DNA of 34,765 nt from CAURMH01 sp963525745 (GTDB taxonomy: Bacteria > Pseudomonadota > Gammaproteobacteria > Enterobacterales > Pasteurellaceae). The stretch is from contig CAURMH010000010.1 of the NCBI GenBank assembly GCA_963525745.1, positions 1-34,765 of the forward strand. The letters run 5' to 3'. The notes under the pieces were generated by a model. That model saw only the letters and a program-made list of their open reading frames with translations. It was not told the DNA's origin and made no database searches. Below are positions 33,191 to 34,765 of this stretch, in pieces; position 1 is the first letter of the stretch; every line of letters begins with the position of its first letter. Made by a program: the position numbers and the translations under genes.

Positions 33191-34599
33191 TAATAATCAT
33201 CCCTATATTCGCGTTGATGGGCCAAATTATCAAAGCGCGATAATTGTCCATTAAATTTTAACCGCACTTTACCAATCGGGCCATTACGTTGCTTGCCTAT
33301 AATGATTTCGGCAATTCCCTTGTCTTCCGATTGCTCGTTATACACTTCATCACGGTAAATAAACATAATTAAATCGGCGTCTTGTTCAATAGAACCCGAT
33401 TCGCGCAAATCAGAATTAACCGGGCGTTTATCGGCGCGATTTTCTAAGGTACGATTAAGCTGAGAGAGGGCGACGACAGGAACTTCAAGCTCTTTTGCCA
33501 ACGATTTCAGAGAACGAGAAATTTCTGCAATTTCTAATGTTCGATTATCCGAAAAAGCCGGTGCACGCATTAATTGCAAATAATCAACCATAATCATTGA
33601 TAAACCGCCGTTCTCGCGATAAACGCGGCGTGCGCGGGAGCGTAGTTCAGTCGGGGTAAGCCCCGAGGAATCATCAATGTAAAGATTGTTTTTTTCTTTA
33701 AACATCCCCATTACACTTGCAATTCTTGTCCATTCAAGTTCGTCTAACCCGATGCCGGTACGAATCTTAGTCTGATCAACCCTCCCTAGTGAGGCAATCA
33801 TTCTCATCATGATTTGTTCAGCCGGCATTTCAAGACTAAAAACTAATACGGGCTTCTCACTTTTCATTGCGGCATTCTCACATAAATTCATTGCAAACGT
33901 CGTTTTCCCCATAGAAGGACGGGCAGCAACAATGATAAGATCCGAAGGCTGTAAACCTGCGGTTTTTTTATCTAAATCAATAAAACCTGTCGTAATGCCT
34001 GTTACGCCCGTGTGATTTTCTATACGACTAAGCATATCAATTCTATCGATTGTTGTTTTTAGAATATCTATCACATTTTTCGGGCCATCCGTTGAAGACA
34101 TGCGTTTTTCGGCAATGGCAAAAACCTCACGCTCAGCATCATCCAATATCATTTTAATATCATGCCCTTTAGGAAAATAACTTTTCTCAGCAATGCGGTT
34201 TCCGACGGAAATTAATTCACGTAGAATAGCCTTCTCACGCACAATATCTGCATAAGCTAAAATATTAACCGCGTTAGGAGTATTGTTGGATAATTCTGCG
34301 AGATAAGCAAACCCGCCGACTTCATCAATAATACCTTTATTTTTAAGAGCTTGATCAAGCGTGATAAGATCAATTGGAGTTTGATTTATGATAAGACTTT
34401 CCATTTCCTGGAAAATAGCTCGATGAGCAAATGAATAAAAATCATCTGCAATGATACGTTCTGAAACGGTATCCCAATATTGATTACCCAATAATAACCC
34501 CCCCAATACAGCCTGTTCAGCTTCTAACGAGTGGGGAGGAATATTTATTTGAGCGGTTCGCTGATCTGATAATCTTTGTTGAGACTTTTTAGCTGCCAT
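33190..34599 (-). CDS. dnaB: Replicative DNA helicase DnaB
   Basis: Unwinds DNA at the replication fork as a hexamer. The 469-residue protein has the N-terminal domain (about 20-130, PPHSLEAEQAVLGGLLL), a linker that contacts primase, and a RecA-like C-terminal domain. Walker A is ARPSMGKTT (226-234, Lys232), Walker B MIMVDYLQLM, then SQLNRTLENRADKRP and the arginine-finger region. No intein interrupts it. ATG 34599 is the only good start. First gene of dnaB-alr-pgi on the minus strand. Confidence 0.96.
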   Translation of the reverse strand: MAAKKSQQRLSDQRTAQINIPPHSLEAEQAVLGGLLLGNQYWDTVSERIIADDFYSFAHRAIFQEMESLIINQTPIDLITLDQALKNKGIIDEVGGFAYLAELSNNTPNAVNILAYADIVREKAILRELISVGNRIAEKSYFPKGHDIKMILDDAEREVFAIAEKRMSSTDGPKNVIDILKTTIDRIDMLSRIENHTGVTGITTGFIDLDKKTAGLQPSDLIIVAARPSMGKTTFAMNLCENAAMKSEKPVLVFSLEMPAEQIMMRMIASLGRVDQTKIRTGIGLDELEWTRIASVMGMFKEKNNLYIDDSSGLTPTELRSRARRVYRENGGLSMIMVDYLQLMRAPAFSDNRTLEIAEISRSLKSLAKELEVPVVALSQLNRTLENRADKRPVNSDLRESGSIEQDADLIMFIYRDEVYNEQSEDKGIAEIIIGKQRNGPIGKVRLKFNGQLSRFDNLAHQREYRDDY

Positions 34600-34765
34600 T
34601 ATGCGTTATTAATTAATATGAAACTGCAGCGATCATATCGCAAATTCCTGCCAGATTTAAGAAAAATATTAGCATTTAAAGCAAAAGATCAGTAATCAAA
34701 ATAAAAATCCAGGTGTCCTTGTCGTATAACGCCTTAGTGCTTTACTATGTGCTTCACTATCCTTA
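34600..34765. other. Upstream region of dnaB to the window edge
   Basis: No gene is supported. On the minus strand TATGAT (34638-34633) is a possible -10 for dnaB, inside the inverted repeat GCGAT-CAT-ATCGC (34630-34642). A palindrome TATTAATTAATA lies at 34607-34618. Near the edge, AGTGCTTTACT and a similar GTGCTTCACT form an imperfect direct repeat. Confidence 0.35.

Noticed and set aside
34630..34643. Possible CRP-S (competence) site, TGCGA...TCGC, before dnaB
   Set aside because: The spacing is one base short of the TGCGA-N6-TCGCA form and the repeat has an odd centre, so it does not fit a CRP dimer site.
34726..34765. Possible start of another gene at the window edge
   Set aside because: Both strands give only short frames with an imperfect repeat; nothing recognisable before the sequence ends.

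Overview
The window is chromosomal DNA of a Pasteurellaceae bacterium. The clearest sign is the 9-base uptake signal AAGTGCGGT or its complement, present at least 31 times in about 35 kb. This is the Haemophilus-type (Hin) signal rather than the Actinobacillus pleuropneumoniae type. Several gene blocks keep an order I recall from Haemophilus influenzae: pgpB-ribA; ydiJ-menI-hemH; thiB-thiP-thiQ-bioB; dcd-(AsmA-like)-sotB; kdsD-kdsC; dnaB-alr-pgi. These recollections were not checked against a database. The genus is not settled; a Basfia/Mannheimia succiniciproducens-like or Aggregatibacter-like genome would fit.

Layout. 1-58 is the tail of an unidentified gene. 224-309 is tRNA-Leu(CAA). From 433 to 834 lies a small mobile-element scar: candidate arm sites, the first 47 codons of a P4-type integrase, and a decayed IS3-family orfA fragment fused to it. 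Next come yegP and a short malic enzyme on the minus strand, then rsuA-bcr on the plus strand, then nagK and pgpB on the minus strand, divergent from ribA. A minus-strand group ydiJ-menI-hemH-yfcZ follows, divergent from ompA. Then come lemA and two TPM-domain genes, grxD, and a TPP riboswitch leading thiB-thiP-thiQ-bioB-nagA. Next are dcd, an AsmA-like gene and sotB. The RNase P RNA gene is on the minus strand. kdsD-kdsC, sfsA and tyrS are on the plus strand. htpX and the dnaB-alr-pgi group are on the minus strand.

How the genes work together. Most are core functions: cell envelope (ompA, kdsD/kdsC for Kdo, alr, nagA/nagK for amino-sugar recycling, pgpB), cofactors (ribA, hemH, menI, thiamine uptake, bioB), translation and RNA processing (tRNA-Leu, rnpB, tyrS, rsuA) and replication (dnaB). 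The thiamine importer sits under a TPP riboswitch, with bioB and nagA packed tightly behind it.

The most interesting items are: (1) an apparently unannotated small RNA of about 95 nt between sfsA and tyrS, with a near-consensus promoter, two Fur-box-like sites and its own terminator; (2) an in-frame amber codon in the first membrane helix of thiP; (3) the double mobile-element scar beside tRNA-Leu; (4) an uptake signal that supplies the -35 hexamer of rnpB; (5) an RNase P RNA whose P15/P16 region appears to lack the GGU motif.
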